DNA from: Candidatus Dormiibacterota bacterium | GTDB taxonomy: Bacteria; Vulcanimicrobiota; Vulcanimicrobiia; Vulcanimicrobiales; Vulcanimicrobiaceae | DNA length: 38,715 bases | Direction of reading: 5' to 3' | Assembly: GCA_035532035.1 (NCBI GenBank) | Contig: DATKRS010000014.1 | Location: 1 to 38,715 of the forward strand | In this document: piece by piece, positions 1 to 8,766 of the stretch | Layout of the letters: each line of letters opens with the position of its first letter | Position numbering within the stretch: the stretch's first letter is position 1 | Made by a program: the position numbers and the translations under genes | Notes under the pieces: model-generated | The model's input: only the letters and a program-made list of their open reading frames with translations | Database searches by the model: none | Told to the model about the DNA's origin: nothing

Positions 1-1020
1 CGGGTTACACTAATGGGAGAAACACGTGCTCAGGAGCGATATCAAACTCAGTCCGCATTCCTCACATGACATGACCGACTGGGAATCATCGGTTGTTACT
101 TTGGCAGAGACGACTCGGTTCGGTCGTATGCGTCATTGTAAACATTGCCGCGCCGAACACGCGTATACTGTTCGCAGCGAGGCCATGCGAGGTGAACTTT
201 ATCGCGCTTGTTTAATGGGTAGTCGCAGGACAGTGCAGAATGGACATGAGCCTATGCCGAGGTTCAAGGCGAGCATGTATTCCCGGCGCCACTCCAAGTA
301 AGCTTTTCACCGCTTTGATAGTCAGCCGTCTGCATCTTTTCTTTGGCGTTTTGTAAAAGTGCTTAGCGTCTGCGCGTAAGTGCGCAACTTTGCCCTATCA
401 TGTGGGCCGATTTCTGCTATCTGGATCCCTTGTGGTTCGCAACGAAATGTCGGAGCAAGAGCTACAAACGTAGTGCCCAATTAGGTTGAATGCTGTAGCC
501 GTCTTCGCCTAGGCGAATCCGGGGAACCGCACTTGGCGCATGTCGTGGGTCGATACGAGGGCGGCGTGTTCAGTTTCTCGACAGTGTATTTGTTTGTGCC
601 GTACCACGCGTAGAGTTCGGCCTCGAAGCTCGCTCGACACTCCTTGCAGATCTGCCATGTGTCTGGCATTTGCGCCGCTTCGCTAAACGCCATTTCAAAT
701 CCAACGCCTATATGCTACCCGATGCGCGATGCTAATGAGGGACCTCTCGGATATAGGGCACCGCTAGGTGTGCTAGAGTTCATTTCGCCGTAGCCCGGGC
801 TCATGGAAGGGCTCCGATTGTGACCCAGCCGCGCCTCGCCAGGGGAGGGTCGGAGAGACGCCTAACGGTAGCCGCTGCGCTTGGGGAGGGGGTAACCTTC
901 CCAACAGCCTTATCAGCAGACATATTGAGCGAACTTTCGCGGATGGAGGCGAACCGAGGCGGAGAACAGAGGGAGCCAAATCGGCCGGTTCTTTCTTTTA
1001 TGTCAGGAAAATAAATACAT
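1..1020. other. gene-poor, lower-GC stretch before the tRNA block
   Basis: About 1 kb without a convincing long gene. The first ~780 bases look clearly less GC-rich than the rest of the window and lack its usual GCG/CGA-rich codon texture. Two short frames contain CxxC pairs: 26-301 (plus, GTG start, CKHC) and 481-693 (minus, listed separately). Nothing resembling an integrase, transposase or attachment repeat is visible. Bases ~780-1010 become GC-rich again but hold only low-complexity frames. The position directly upstream of a tRNA block, with shifted composition, is compatible with an old insertion edge, but that is inference. Confidence 0.5.
481..693 (-). CDS. small putative zinc-ribbon protein
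   Basis: A 70-residue frame with two CxxC pairs, CKEC near residues 16-19 and CAKC near residues 52-55, about 33 residues apart. That is the spacing of a small zinc ribbon. The segment between them is hydrophilic with several aromatics (AELYAWYG) and the C-terminus is basic (RRRRLQ). An internal ATG at residue 9 is an alternative start. I do not recognise the family. It lies in the lower-GC segment before the tRNA block, away from any operon, so it could be a cargo gene of a transferred segment or a chance frame. The paired CxxC motifs are the only real support. Confidence 0.35.
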   Translation of the reverse strand: MAFSEAAQMPDTWQICKECRASFEAELYAWYGTNKYTVEKLNTPPSYRPTTCAKCGSPDSPRRRRLQHST

Positions 1021-1105
1021 GGGTAGGTGGCCGAGTGGTTAATGGCACCAGACTGTAAATCTGGCGCGCGAAGGCGCTACGCTGGTTCGAATCCAGCCCT
1101 GCCCA
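1021..1105 (+). tRNA. tRNA-Tyr (GTA)
   Basis: The acceptor arm GGGTAGG pairs with CCTGCCC, followed by discriminator A. The anticodon loop CTGTAAA gives anticodon GTA. A long variable arm (GCGCGCGAAGGCGC) follows, as expected for bacterial class II tRNA-Tyr, and the T loop GGTTCGAATCC is canonical. No CCA is encoded directly after the discriminator, unlike the two following tRNAs. First of a Tyr-Gly-Thr block. Confidence 0.97.
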
Positions 1106-1112
1106 AGTGTTC

Positions 1113-1186
1113 GCGGGCGTTGCATAGTGGTAATGCCTCAGCCTTCCAAGCTGATGTCGCGGGTTCGATTCCCGCCGCCCGCTCCA
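1113..1186 (+). tRNA. tRNA-Gly (TCC)
   Basis: The acceptor GCGGGCG pairs with CGCCCGC, discriminator T, and CCA is encoded. The anticodon stem CAGC/GCTG closes a loop containing TCC, and the T arm GGGTTCGATTCCC is canonical. It lies only 7 bases after tRNA-Tyr, so the two are probably co-transcribed. Confidence 0.97.
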
Positions 1187-1207
1187 GATCCTATGAAGAG
1201 ATCGCGT

Positions 1208-1282
1208 GCCGTTGTAGCTCAGTGGTAGAGCACGTCCTTGGTAAGGACGAGGCCACGGGTTCAATCCCCGTCAACGGCTCCA
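1208..1282 (+). tRNA. tRNA-Thr (GGT)
   Basis: The acceptor GCCGTTG pairs with CAACGGC, and CCA is encoded at 1280-1282. The anticodon stem CGTCC/GGACG closes loop TTGGTAA with anticodon GGT. The T arm CGGGTTCAATCCCCG is canonical. Last of the Tyr-Gly-Thr block. In many bacteria this trio precedes the EF-Tu gene tuf, but here the next gene is on the opposite strand and is not tuf. Confidence 0.97.
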
Positions 1283-1579
1283 TCAGCTCGCGACGCTGTC
1301 GCGGTCGGCCGGCGGTTCGGAGAGGATGCGCTTTTCAACAGCGCGCTGCCAGGATGCACGACCCGGTAGCGCTGCCCAAGCGACGCTGCTATGTATCTCG
1401 TCGCCGACGAAGGCTTCGTCGAGGTTCCCATAGGCATCGTAGAGAGCGAACTGGCTTTGCACCGCGTTTCCGACGGAGGCGTCGATAACGAGAGAGCCGT
1501 AGCCGTACGCGGTGAGACTCGCGACGACGACAAAGATATGGACCGTGAAGATCCAGTTGAACCGAAAGATGCGCTTCAT
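1283..1579 (-). CDS. small single-pass membrane protein, unknown
   Basis: A 98-residue protein starting with a short basic segment (MKRIFRFNW), then one hydrophobic helix at about residues 9-30 (FTVHIFVVVASLTAYGYG). A mostly hydrophilic C-terminal part of ~65 residues follows, with clustered acids (LDEAFVGDE) in the middle and a basic, proline-containing end. The pattern fits an N-in single-pass anchor or an uncleaved signal. Its stop lies directly against the 3' end of tRNA-Thr on the opposite strand. I recognise no family. A ~200-base gap separates its start from the divergent small membrane gene at 1779, leaving room for promoters of both. The ATG at 1579 is the first in frame and puts the basic residues ahead of the helix. 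Confidence 0.55.
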   Translation of the reverse strand: MKRIFRFNWIFTVHIFVVVASLTAYGYGSLVIDASVGNAVQSQFALYDAYGNLDEAFVGDEIHSSVAWAALPGRASWQRAVEKRILSEPPADRDSVAS

Positions 1580-1778
1580 TCCAGCCTATCCCATACCGTA
1601 CTCTTCGTCGATGGGGTCGGCCCGCAACGCGACGGTGGGGCTCGATAAAGAGTCCGTAAAGGCGTTGGAGCGCGCATCGAGCGCTCGTGGGTGCGCGCCG
1701 TCAACGGAGTCGCGCAACACATGAGCTCGGGCTGTTGCGCGAAGCAGTAATCGCAGCACGCGCAGCAAAGCTACCCGG

Positions 1779-2027
1779 ATGGAACTCAAACCTACCTACA
1801 TCGGCACGATGCTTTCCCTGGCGACGATAGCGTTCGGTCTCATCGCTGCCGGCGCGTGGAACAAGTTCATTAGCGATCTCATCGCCTTGTTTCTCCGGCC
1901 GGGAAGCAGCGTGATCGCCGAGTTTTTCTACGCGATCGGCGTCACCGTAGTTGCGATCGTCATCGTGCAGAATCTCGGCAAGCTTGCGGAACGGGAGTCG
2001 CTCTTTGGGCCGAAAAGCAATCGCTAA
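1779..2027 (+). CDS. DUF5654-like small membrane protein
   Basis: An 82-residue protein with two hydrophobic helices, about residues 9-32 (TMLSLATIAFGLIAAGAWNKF) and 48-66 (FFYAIGVTVVAIVIVQNL). The segment with a conserved-looking AWN, followed by a second helix and short polar tail, matches what I remember of the DUF5654 family. That is a small integral membrane family of unknown function in archaea and some bacteria. Its stop overlaps the stop of ftsH on the other strand by three bases (convergent). Nothing in the sequence shows its role; a link to FtsH membrane proteolysis is only positional. Confidence 0.75.
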   Translation: MELKPTYIGTMLSLATIAFGLIAAGAWNKFISDLIALFLRPGSSVIAEFFYAIGVTVVAIVIVQNLGKLAERESLFGPKSNR

Positions 2028-4000
2028 ACGGGGGCCGCGGTCTCGGGCTTCGGCAGCGCTGGCGGCCCGAGAATACGTTTGAGTTCCGTTGCGTCGACGG
2101 TCTCTTCACGCAGGAGCGTCGCGACCAACGCCTCGATCCGATCGTGCACGCCGGCCAGCAGCGAGCGCACGTGCTCGTGTGACTCCGCGAGCAAACGCTC
2201 GACGTCGCGATCGATGCGCGCCGCCGTCGCCTCGCTGTACTCTCTCCCCTGCGCCATCTCGTAACCGAGAAATGGCTGTTGCTCGTCCGTGCGAAAGGCA
2301 AGCAGTCCGAGCTCTCCCATGCCCCATCGCGCTACCATGCGGCGCGCAAGCACTGTCGCTTCGACGAGGTCGTTCTCGGCGCCGGTAGAGATCTCGCCGA
2401 GCGCAAGTTCTTCCGCCGTTCTACCGCCGAGCATCACCGCGAGCCTTGCCATGAGATAGGCTCTGCTCAAGTTGTGCCGCTCCTCGCCGGGAATCTGTTC
2501 CGTCATTCCGAGGGCCCGGCCGCGCGGCACGATCGTGACCTTCTGTACCGCATCGGCTCCCGGCGTCAACCACGCGGTAATCGCGTGCCCTGACTCATGA
2601 TATGCCACGACCTTGCGTTCGCCCGGGTCCACGAGGCGCGTGTGCGTCGCTCCCAAGCGGATCTTGTCGTGCGCTTCCCAGAAATCCGCCTGCGCGACGG
2701 TGGTGCGATCTTTGCGAGCGGCAATCAGCGCCGCCTCGTTGCAGAGGTTCGCGAGATCCGCGCCGCTGAGACCGATCGTAGCCGCCGCAACCGCGGCGAG
2801 ATCGATGTCCGGTCCGAGCTTGATAGGACGCGTGTGAATCCGCAGGATGCCCTCGCGTCCGGGCCGATCCGGAAGATCGACCGTCACCTGACGATCGAAA
2901 CGTCCGGGGCGCAGCAGCGCCGGGTCGAGGACGTCGGGGCGGTTCGTTGCTGCGAGAATGATGACGTCGTAACGGGAATCGAATCCGTCAAGCTCGCCCA
3001 GGAGCTGATTGAGCGTCTGCTCGCGCTCGTCGTTTACCGTGCCGATGCCGGCACCGCGGCGCCGGCCGACCGCGTCCAGCTCGTCGATGAAGATGATTGC
3101 CGGCGCGATCTCCTTTGCCTGGTTGAAGAGATCGCGCACGCGACTCGCGCCGACGCCCACGAACATCTCGACGAACTCCGACGCGTTGAGGCTGAGAAAT
3201 GGCACGCCCGCTTCGCCAGCGACGGCCTTCGCGAGCAACGTCTTTCCGGTGCCGGGCGCGCCGACGAGCAGCACGCCGCGCGGAATGCGCGCTCCGATCG
3301 CTCGATATTTTTGGGGATGCCGAAGAAAGTCGACCTCTTCTTGAAGGTCTTCTTTTGCGGCTTCGGCGGCGGCGACGTCGTCGAACGTGACCTTCTCCAT
3401 TCCAGCCGCGTAGCGCTTTGCGCGCGATCGTCCGAAGCTGCTCATCAGCCCCGCCTGTCCGCGCCCGATCGACGAGAGCAACCAGATGAAGAGGCCGATT
3501 AGGAGCAACGCCGGGAGCCAGCTTCCGACGATCTGCCAGAACCACGGCGTCGTCGTCGTCGAGACGTCGACGATGACGTGGTGCTGCTCGAGCAGCGCCA
3601 CGAGCCCGCCATCGCCTTGCGTTGCGGGAAACGTGGTTGCGAATGCGATCGTCTTCGGCGGCGGGCTCACCGTTGGCACGGGTTGTCCGGCGATCGCATC
3701 GACGCGCCGGATATCCGATGCCGGCTGCGCATACGGCCGCGCGAAGGCGCCGGCGATCTGGTCCCCGGTGATGTGCACGGCGGAGACGTTTCCGGCTCGC
3801 ACCTGAGCGAGAAATATCGAATACGGAACCGTTTGTGCGTTTTGGCGGGGCGGGAAGAAGATCGCGAAGTTCCACACGATCAGGAACGCGAGAGCGATCC
3901 ACCAAGCGAATCCCCACGGGCTGCGCGGCTGCGCCCCTGGGGGATTGCGCGGCCGCTCCTGAGGAGGCCGCGGATTGGATCCCGGCTGTTGCTCTGCCAC
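2024..4000 (-). CDS. ftsH: ATP-dependent zinc metalloprotease FtsH
   Basis: A 658-residue membrane-anchored AAA+ protease that degrades misfolded and short-lived proteins. After a proline-rich N-terminus there are two membrane helices (about 31-50 and 159-177) flanking a ~110-residue extracytoplasmic domain. Then come the AAA+ module with Walker A GAPGTGKT (247-254), Walker [10 protein letters not shown] (302-310) and the SRH arginines near RPGRFDR (365-371). The M41 protease zinc site is HESGH (468-472), with the third ligand Asp in AENDL near 544. Length and motif order are normal, so it should be active. The start is GTG at 4000 and no strong ribosome site precedes it. It lies 44 bases downstream of the phosphoketolase gene, probably the last gene of a PPK2-phosphoketolase-FtsH transcript. 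It may be a paralog rather than the housekeeping copy, since it sits among stress genes. Confidence 0.97.
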   Translation of the reverse strand: MAEQQPGSNPRPPQERPRNPPGAQPRSPWGFAWWIALAFLIVWNFAIFFPPRQNAQTVPYSIFLAQVRAGNVSAVHITGDQIAGAFARPYAQPASDIRRVDAIAGQPVPTVSPPPKTIAFATTFPATQGDGGLVALLEQHHVIVDVSTTTTPWFWQIVGSWLPALLLIGLFIWLLSSIGRGQAGLMSSFGRSRAKRYAAGMEKVTFDDVAAAEAAKEDLQEEVDFLRHPQKYRAIGARIPRGVLLVGAPGTGKTLLAKAVAGEAGVPFLSLNASEFVEMFVGVGASRVRDLFNQAKEIAPAIIFIDELDAVGRRRGAGIGTVNDEREQTLNQLLGELDGFDSRYDVIILAATNRPDVLDPALLRPGRFDRQVTVDLPDRPGREGILRIHTRPIKLGPDIDLAAVAAATIGLSGADLANLCNEAALIAARKDRTTVAQADFWEAHDKIRLGATHTRLVDPGERKVVAYHESGHAITAWLTPGADAVQKVTIVPRGRALGMTEQIPGEERHNLSRAYLMARLAVMLGGRTAEELALGEISTGAENDLVEATVLARRMVARWGMGELGLLAFRTDEQQPFLGYEMAQGREYSEATAARIDRDVERLLAESHEHVRSLLAGVHDRIEALVATLLREETVDATELKRILGPPALPKPETAAPV

Positions 4001-4044
4001 TTGCGGTTATTTCTGCGCGGCGCGCGCCGCCCACTTCCGCTTTG

Positions 4045-6408
4045 TTACGACGCGTCGCGCGCCCATTGCCAGTTTCGTACGTCGGGCAGGTCCTCGCCGT
4101 ATTCGTCGATATAGCAGCGATGCTCGATGAGCGTGTCTCGTATCAACTGTTTGGCGTACGCCGCCGTGTCGCCCAATCGCGCAACGCGGTCGATGACGTC
4201 GCCGGCGAGGTGGTAGCGATCGAGCTCGTTTCGCACTGTCATGTCGAACGGGGTCGTCGTCGTTCCTTCTTCTTTGTAGCCGCGCACGTGCAGGTTGTGA
4301 TGCCCGTGACGCCGGTAGGTCAAACGATGGATGAGCCACGGGTACCCGTGGAAAGCGAAGACGATGGGCTTGTCGATCGTAAAGATCTCGTCGAAGTCGG
4401 AGTCGGGAATGCCGTGCGGATGCTCGCTGTGCGGCTGCAGCGTCATGAGGTCCACGACGTTGACCACGCGCACGCGTAGTTCCGGCAGATGGCGGCGAAG
4501 AAAGGTAACGGCCGCGAGCGTTTCGAGCGTCGGCACGTCGCCACAGCACGCCATGACGACGTCGGGCTCGGCGCCTTGGTCGTTGCTCGCCCACTCCCAG
4601 ATGCCCAAGCCGGCGCTGCAATGGTTGACGGCGCCGTCCATGTCGAGCCACTGCCATTCCGGCTGCTTTCCGGCGACGATCACGTTCACGTAGTTGCGGC
4701 TGCGAAGGCAGTGATCGGCGACCGAGAGCAAGCAGTTTGCATCGGGCGGAAGATAGACGCGCACCACGTCGGCTTTTTTATTGACTACGTGATCGATGAA
4801 GCCGGGATCCTGATGACTGAAGCCGTTGTGGTCTTGCCTCCAGACGTGCGACGTCAAGAGGTAGTTGAGCGAGGCGATGGGCCTGCGCCACCCGATCGCG
4901 CGAATGGACTTCAGCCACTTTGCATGCTGGTTGAACATCGAGTCGACGATGTGGATGAACGCTTCGTAGCAGGAGAAGAAGCCGTGCCGGCCGGTGAGCA
5001 GATAGCCCTCCAGCCATCCTTGGCAGATGTGCTCGCTCAAGACCTCCATCACGCGCCCGGTCGGCGAGACGTGATCGTCGTATGGAAAGACCTCGGCGGT
5101 GGACGTTCGATCGGTCACCTCGAAGAGCGCGGTCAGGCGATTCGACGCGGTTTCGTCCGGCCCGACGACGCGAAAGCTCTGCGGATTGTCGCGAAGGACG
5201 TCGCGAAGGAGGTTGCCGAGCACGCGCGTCGCTTCCGCGCGCACGCTTCCCGGTGAGGGGACGGCTACGGCGTAATCGCGGAACTCGGGCATGACGAGAT
5301 CGTGAAGAAGGGCGCCGCCGTTTGCATGCGGATTCGCGCCCATGCGCCGGACCCCGCGAGGAGCCAGCGCCGCAATCTCGCCGTGCACGCGGCCTTCCGC
5401 GTCGAAGAGTTCTTCGGGACGGTAGCTGCGCATCCAGGCTTCGAGCATCGCGAGATGTTCGGGATTCTCGCGCACGCTCGAAAGCGGAACCTGATGCGCG
5501 CGAAACGTTCCCTCGACCTGCACGCCGTCGACGATCTTCGGCCCGGTCCAGCCCTTCGGCGTCTTGAGGATGAGGATCGGCCATTGAGGACGCGTGGAGA
5601 AGCCCCGGCGCCGCGCCTCATCTTGTATTGCCTTGATGCGCTCCACGATGGTGTCGAGCGCACTCGCCATCATCTCGTGCATCGTTGCGGGATCGTCGCC
5701 CGCGACGACGAGCGGCTCGTAACCGTAGCCGACGAAAAGCGCTACCAGCTCCTCGTGCGGGATGCGTGCGAGTACGGTCGGCCCGGCGATCTTGTATCCG
5801 TTGAGGTGGAGCACCGGGAGCACGGCACCGTCGCGAACCGGATTGAGGAACTTGTTCGAATGCCAGCTCGCCGCTAGCGCTCCGGTCTCCGCCTCGCCGT
5901 CGCCGACGACGCAGCACGCGATGAGATCCGGGTTGTCGAAGACGGCACCGTATGCGTGCGCGATCGAATAGCCGAGCTCGCCGCCCTCGTTGATCGAGCC
6001 CGGCGTCTCGGGAGCGGCATGACTCGGCACGCCTCCCGGAAACGAGAACTGTTTGAAGAGCCTGCGCATGCCGGGCTCGTCGAGGCCGACGTTCGGGTAG
6101 AGCTCGCTGTAGGTTCCCTCAAGATAGGTATTGGCGAGTAGCGCCGGGCCGCCGTGTCCCGGGCCGGTCACGAAAATCGCATTCACGTCGTACTTCTTGA
6201 TGACGCGGTTCATGTGCGCGTAGATGAAGTTTAGGCCGGGCGTCGTTCCCCAGTGGCCGAGAAGCCGAGGTTTTATGTGTTCGGGCCGCAGAGGCTCCTT
6301 GAGAAGCGGATTATCGAGCAGGTAGATTTGCCCAACGGACAGATAGTTCGCAGCGCGCCAGTACGCGTCGATGAGTGCCGAGCCGGTTGTCGATGCGGGA
6401 GCGTTCAT
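4045..6408 (-). CDS. xfp: phosphoketolase (xylulose-5-P/fructose-6-P)
   Basis: A ThDP-dependent cytosolic enzyme that splits xylulose 5-phosphate (or fructose 6-phosphate) with phosphate to acetyl-phosphate plus glyceraldehyde 3-phosphate (or erythrose 4-phosphate). It has 787 residues, the family's usual size. Family blocks are complete: [13 protein letters not shown] and [17 protein letters not shown] at the N-terminus, the ThDP-diphosphate/metal motif GDGEAETG, the [10 protein letters not shown] and [16 protein letters not shown] blocks, and a C-terminal [16 protein letters not shown]-like segment (here [10 protein letters not shown]). The frame is open 19 codons further up, but ATG 6408 has GAGGAA eight bases before it and avoids overlap with the upstream PPK2 gene. 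The product feeds directly into the Pta and AckA encoded at 18644-20646. It is probably co-transcribed with ppk2 (19-base gap). Confidence 0.97.
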   Translation of the reverse strand: MNAPASTTGSALIDAYWRAANYLSVGQIYLLDNPLLKEPLRPEHIKPRLLGHWGTTPGLNFIYAHMNRVIKKYDVNAIFVTGPGHGGPALLANTYLEGTYSELYPNVGLDEPGMRRLFKQFSFPGGVPSHAAPETPGSINEGGELGYSIAHAYGAVFDNPDLIACCVVGDGEAETGALAASWHSNKFLNPVRDGAVLPVLHLNGYKIAGPTVLARIPHEELVALFVGYGYEPLVVAGDDPATMHEMMASALDTIVERIKAIQDEARRRGFSTRPQWPILILKTPKGWTGPKIVDGVQVEGTFRAHQVPLSSVRENPEHLAMLEAWMRSYRPEELFDAEGRVHGEIAALAPRGVRRMGANPHANGGALLHDLVMPEFRDYAVAVPSPGSVRAEATRVLGNLLRDVLRDNPQSFRVVGPDETASNRLTALFEVTDRTSTAEVFPYDDHVSPTGRVMEVLSEHICQGWLEGYLLTGRHGFFSCYEAFIHIVDSMFNQHAKWLKSIRAIGWRRPIASLNYLLTSHVWRQDHNGFSHQDPGFIDHVVNKKADVVRVYLPPDANCLLSVADHCLRSRNYVNVIVAGKQPEWQWLDMDGAVNHCSAGLGIWEWASNDQGAEPDVVMACCGDVPTLETLAAVTFLRRHLPELRVRVVNVVDLMTLQPHSEHPHGIPDSDFDEIFTIDKPIVFAFHGYPWLIHRLTYRRHGHHNLHVRGYKEEGTTTTPFDMTVRNELDRYHLAGDVIDRVARLGDTAAYAKQLIRDTLIEHRCYIDEYGEDLPDVRNWQWARDAS

Positions 6409-6427
6409 AAAAGCTTCCTCGGACAGC

Positions 6428-7327
6428 CTATCGCGTGTCCGAGCGCTCCGCCTCTTCGTCGGCATGATATTTGCGACGGATGTCGTCGATGTCGACGATG
6501 GTCGGCGGAAACGTCATATGCAGCGCGTCGAGCGTCTCGACGACGATCTTTGAAACCACGAGGTTGCGGAACCACTTGTGGTTTGCCGGAATGACGAACC
6601 ACGGCGCGTACGGCGTGCTCGTCTTGTTGAGCGCGTCCTCGTACGCCGTGAGATATTGCGTGAAGAAGTTGCGTTCGGCGTAGTCGGATTCGCTGATCTT
6701 CCAATGCCGCGTGGGGTCGTCGAGCCGTTTCTTAAAGCGCTTTAGCTGCTCGCCCTCGCTGATGTGGAGGTAGAACTTGAGAATCGTCGTTCCGGCGAGC
6801 GAGAGGCCCTTTTCGAACTCGTTGATGAGCTCGTAGCGTTTCGACCAGACGCTCTTTGGGACGAGATCGTGCACGCGAGCGATGAGAACGTCTTCGTAAT
6901 GCGAGCGATTGAAGATCACGATCTCACCCTTCGCGGGGCACTGATTGTGCGCGCGCCAGAGAAAATCGTGCGCCGCTTCGTCGAGCGACGGCGTTTTGAA
7001 CGCGTGCACGCGTGCCCCCTGTGGATTGAGCGCGTCGAAGACATGCTCGATCGTTCCGTCCTTCCCCGCAGCATCCAATCCTTGAAGGCAGATGAGCAGA
7101 GAACGCGTCTGTTCGGCGAACATGACGTACTGAAGACCGTGCAGCTTGCGATTGTCCGCTGCGACCTCGTTCGCCGCGCTGGCTTTACCCGTATCGGGAT
7201 CCTTAAACCCGGGGTTAGCGTCGGAGAGCCGAATGCCGTGCTTCGGATGAACCATGAATGCGTCGCGATAGGTACGAGTGGACACGAATGGAATGATTCG
7301 GGAGGAGATGTGCTCGTTCATGCTCAT
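6428..7327 (-). CDS. ppk2: PPK2-family polyphosphate:nucleotide kinase
   Basis: A 299-residue enzyme that moves phosphate between polyphosphate and nucleotides (AMP/ADP to ADP/ATP, or GDP depending on subclass). The P-loop is GLDAAGKD (83-90), the Walker-B-like block [10 protein letters not shown] (139-148), and the lid region has [14 protein letters not shown]. The arrangement is the one-domain type of the polyphosphate:nucleotide phosphotransferase family. Subclass (AMP- versus ADP-directed) cannot be fixed by eye. The N-terminal ~25 residues before MVHPKHG look less conserved, so an internal start is possible; ATG 7327 and ATG 7321 are both available. It is first gene of the minus-strand run with phosphoketolase and ftsH, and divergent from the GH130 gene across a very short gap, so its promoter must overlap that gene's 5' end. 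Confidence 0.95.
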   Translation of the reverse strand: MSMNEHISSRIIPFVSTRTYRDAFMVHPKHGIRLSDANPGFKDPDTGKASAANEVAADNRKLHGLQYVMFAEQTRSLLICLQGLDAAGKDGTIEHVFDALNPQGARVHAFKTPSLDEAAHDFLWRAHNQCPAKGEIVIFNRSHYEDVLIARVHDLVPKSVWSKRYELINEFEKGLSLAGTTILKFYLHISEGEQLKRFKKRLDDPTRHWKISESDYAERNFFTQYLTAYEDALNKTSTPYAPWFVIPANHKWFRNLVVSKIVVETLDALHMTFPPTIVDIDDIRRKYHADEEAERSDTR

Positions 7328-7353
7328 GCGCTACTTTGCGGAGATTCGCCGCT

Positions 7354-8388
7354 GTGGAGTGTAGCTTCACGAGATTGGGAGTAACGCTCAAGCCCAGCCG
7401 CGTGCGGGACGAACGGCAGGGCGTCTTGAATCCGGCATGCGCGCGCCTGCGCGAGGGGGCGTTGCAGCTCTATCCACGGATGGTCGCGCCGGGAAACATC
7501 TCGCGGATCGGATCGTTTCGCGCATGCGAGCGGGCAGACGGGACGCTCGAGCTGGAACAACAGGGATTCGCGCTCGAGCCCGAGGCGTCGTACGAGCTGC
7601 GCAGCAAGCCCGGTGGGTACGGCTGCGAAGACCCGCGCGTAACCTTCATCGAGGCGATCGACCGTTACGTCATGGCGTACGTAGCCTTTGGGCCCCGAGG
7701 GCCCGATATCGCGCTTGCGATCTCGGAGGACGGACTCGCGTGGCAGCGCCTCGGCCCCTTGCGATTTCAGGGCGAGACGACGTCGTTTGCCGACAAGGAT
7801 GCCGCCTTTTTTCCGGAACCGGTCCGCTCTCCGAAAGGCGTCGAGTGTTTGGCGTTCTATCATCGGCCGACGCTTGACGTCTCGGTGCGGCGGGGACAGC
7901 GCGCGCTTACCGCGCTCGAGCACCTTGCGCCCGGACGTCGCGAGGGAATCTGCGTCGGATACGTTCCTCTCGCCGATGCGCAGCGCGATGCGAGCAGCCT
8001 GTGCATCGTGACGGAGTCGCACCGGCTCTCGCTGCCGGACGCGAACTGGGGAGCGATCAAGGTCGGGGCCGGGGCGCCGCCCGTGCGCGTTAGGGAGGGC
8101 TGGCTTGCCGTGATTCACGGCGTCGACGAGCTCGAGCACGCGAGCGGAGCGGCGCTCCTGCGCTACTGCGCCGGCGTCATCGTGCATGACGCCGACCAGC
8201 TCGAGCGAATCGTCTATCGATCCTCGGAACCGCTCTTCGTGCCGGAGGCGCGCGGAGAGATTCAAGGAACGGTCGGGCACGTCGTCTTCCCGACGGCAAT
8301 CGACAAACGAGCCGACCGCGTTTTCGACATCTTTTATGGCATGGCCGACTATGAGATCGGCCGTGGCCGCCTGACGCTACAGGCATAG
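7354..8388 (+). CDS. GH130-family glycoside phosphorylase
   Basis: About 344 residues of the five-bladed propeller family GH130. Its members phosphorolyse beta-mannosides (mannosyl-glucose, mannooligosaccharides or mannosyl-N-acetylglucosamine), giving mannose 1-phosphate. The first conserved block is RLGVTLKPSRV followed by GVLNPA; the hallmark GGYGCEDPRV block (ED at about residues 92-93 from this start) carries the catalytic Asp. Later blades contain DKDAAFFPEPV, NWGAIKVGAGAPPVRVREGW and HVVFPTAI, all expected. Substrate cannot be told from the sequence. The start is uncertain: TTG 7336, GTG 7354 (GGAG ten bases before) and TTG 7375 are all in frame, and I chose GTG 7354. Sugar phosphate released here could enter glycolysis or the phosphoketolase route encoded on the other strand. 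Confidence 0.88.
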   Translation: MECSFTRLGVTLKPSRVRDERQGVLNPACARLREGALQLYPRMVAPGNISRIGSFRACERADGTLELEQQGFALEPEASYELRSKPGGYGCEDPRVTFIEAIDRYVMAYVAFGPRGPDIALAISEDGLAWQRLGPLRFQGETTSFADKDAAFFPEPVRSPKGVECLAFYHRPTLDVSVRRGQRALTALEHLAPGRREGICVGYVPLADAQRDASSLCIVTESHRLSLPDANWGAIKVGAGAPPVRVREGWLAVIHGVDELEHASGAALLRYCAGVIVHDADQLERIVYRSSEPLFVPEARGEIQGTVGHVVFPTAIDKRADRVFDIFYGMADYEIGRGRLTLQA

Positions 8389-8424
8389 GCCTTCACGGCT
8401 CGTTCACATCGCCTTCCCCTCCGG

Positions 8425-8766
8425 GTGTTAGCCTGTTCCTTGAGGTACGACGCCGCAGCCCTCGTCGCGGCAGCGGCGTTGCCTGGAACAATCAAGGCAG
8501 TGGTCTCTCGGGGGGGCAGGTCCGACCTAGCTATGGATCATCTCGGCAGAGTTCCGGCACCGACCCTTCTCATTATCGGGGGAGCGGACACCGTGGTCAT
8601 CGACGTGAATCGTCAGGCGATGGAACGCATGAGCTGCGAACGCGATTTGGTTCTCGTAAAGGGCGCAACGCATCTCTTCGAAGAGCCGGGTGCATTGGAG
8701 CGCGTCGCGGAGCTGGCGCGAGCGTGGTTCGTACGCCACTTCAGCGCGGTTAAGGGCCCATCATGA
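8425..8766 (+). pseudogene. 3' remnant of a dienelactone-hydrolase-type gene
   Basis: About 113 residues matching only the C-terminal half of the alpha/beta hydrolases often fused to, or found beside, phosphoribosyltransferases in stress islands. Visible are the strand after the nucleophile (AAALVAAAALPGTIKAVVSRGGRSDLA), the catalytic-acid segment APTLLIIGGADTVVID and the catalytic His segment KGATHLFEEPGALERV. The nucleophile elbow (a G-x-S-x-G-type block expected just before AAALVAAA) is missing; the frame instead opens at GTG with MLACSLRYD. A protein lacking the serine and the N-terminal core strands should not be an active hydrolase. The stop overlaps the next gene's ATG (ATGA), so the 3' end retains its old operon junction. 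A functional short protein is less likely. Confidence 0.7.

Noticed and set aside
26-301. Plus-strand 91-codon frame with a CKHC motif
   Set aside because: It has a GTG start, only one clear CxxC pair and no coherent fold; kept only as a note in the description of 1-1020.
773-1014. Two short frames (68 and 64 codons) before the tRNA block
   Set aside because: Low-complexity Pro/Leu/Arg sequence on both strands with no ribosome site.
1586-1789. Minus-strand 67-codon frame in the gap upstream of the DUF5654-like gene
   Set aside because: Arg/Leu/Ala-rich, no family, and it would fill the only space for two divergent promoters.
2597-3502. Long plus-strand open frame of ~300 codons opposite ftsH
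   Set aside because: It is antisense to the conserved AAA+ and protease coding region. Its translation is Arg/Glu-rich low-information sequence, as expected in GC-rich DNA.
6409-6465. Upstream extension of phosphoketolase to 6465
   Set aside because: It would overlap PPK2 coding sequence, is Arg-rich, and the internal ATG at 6408 has a good ribosome site.
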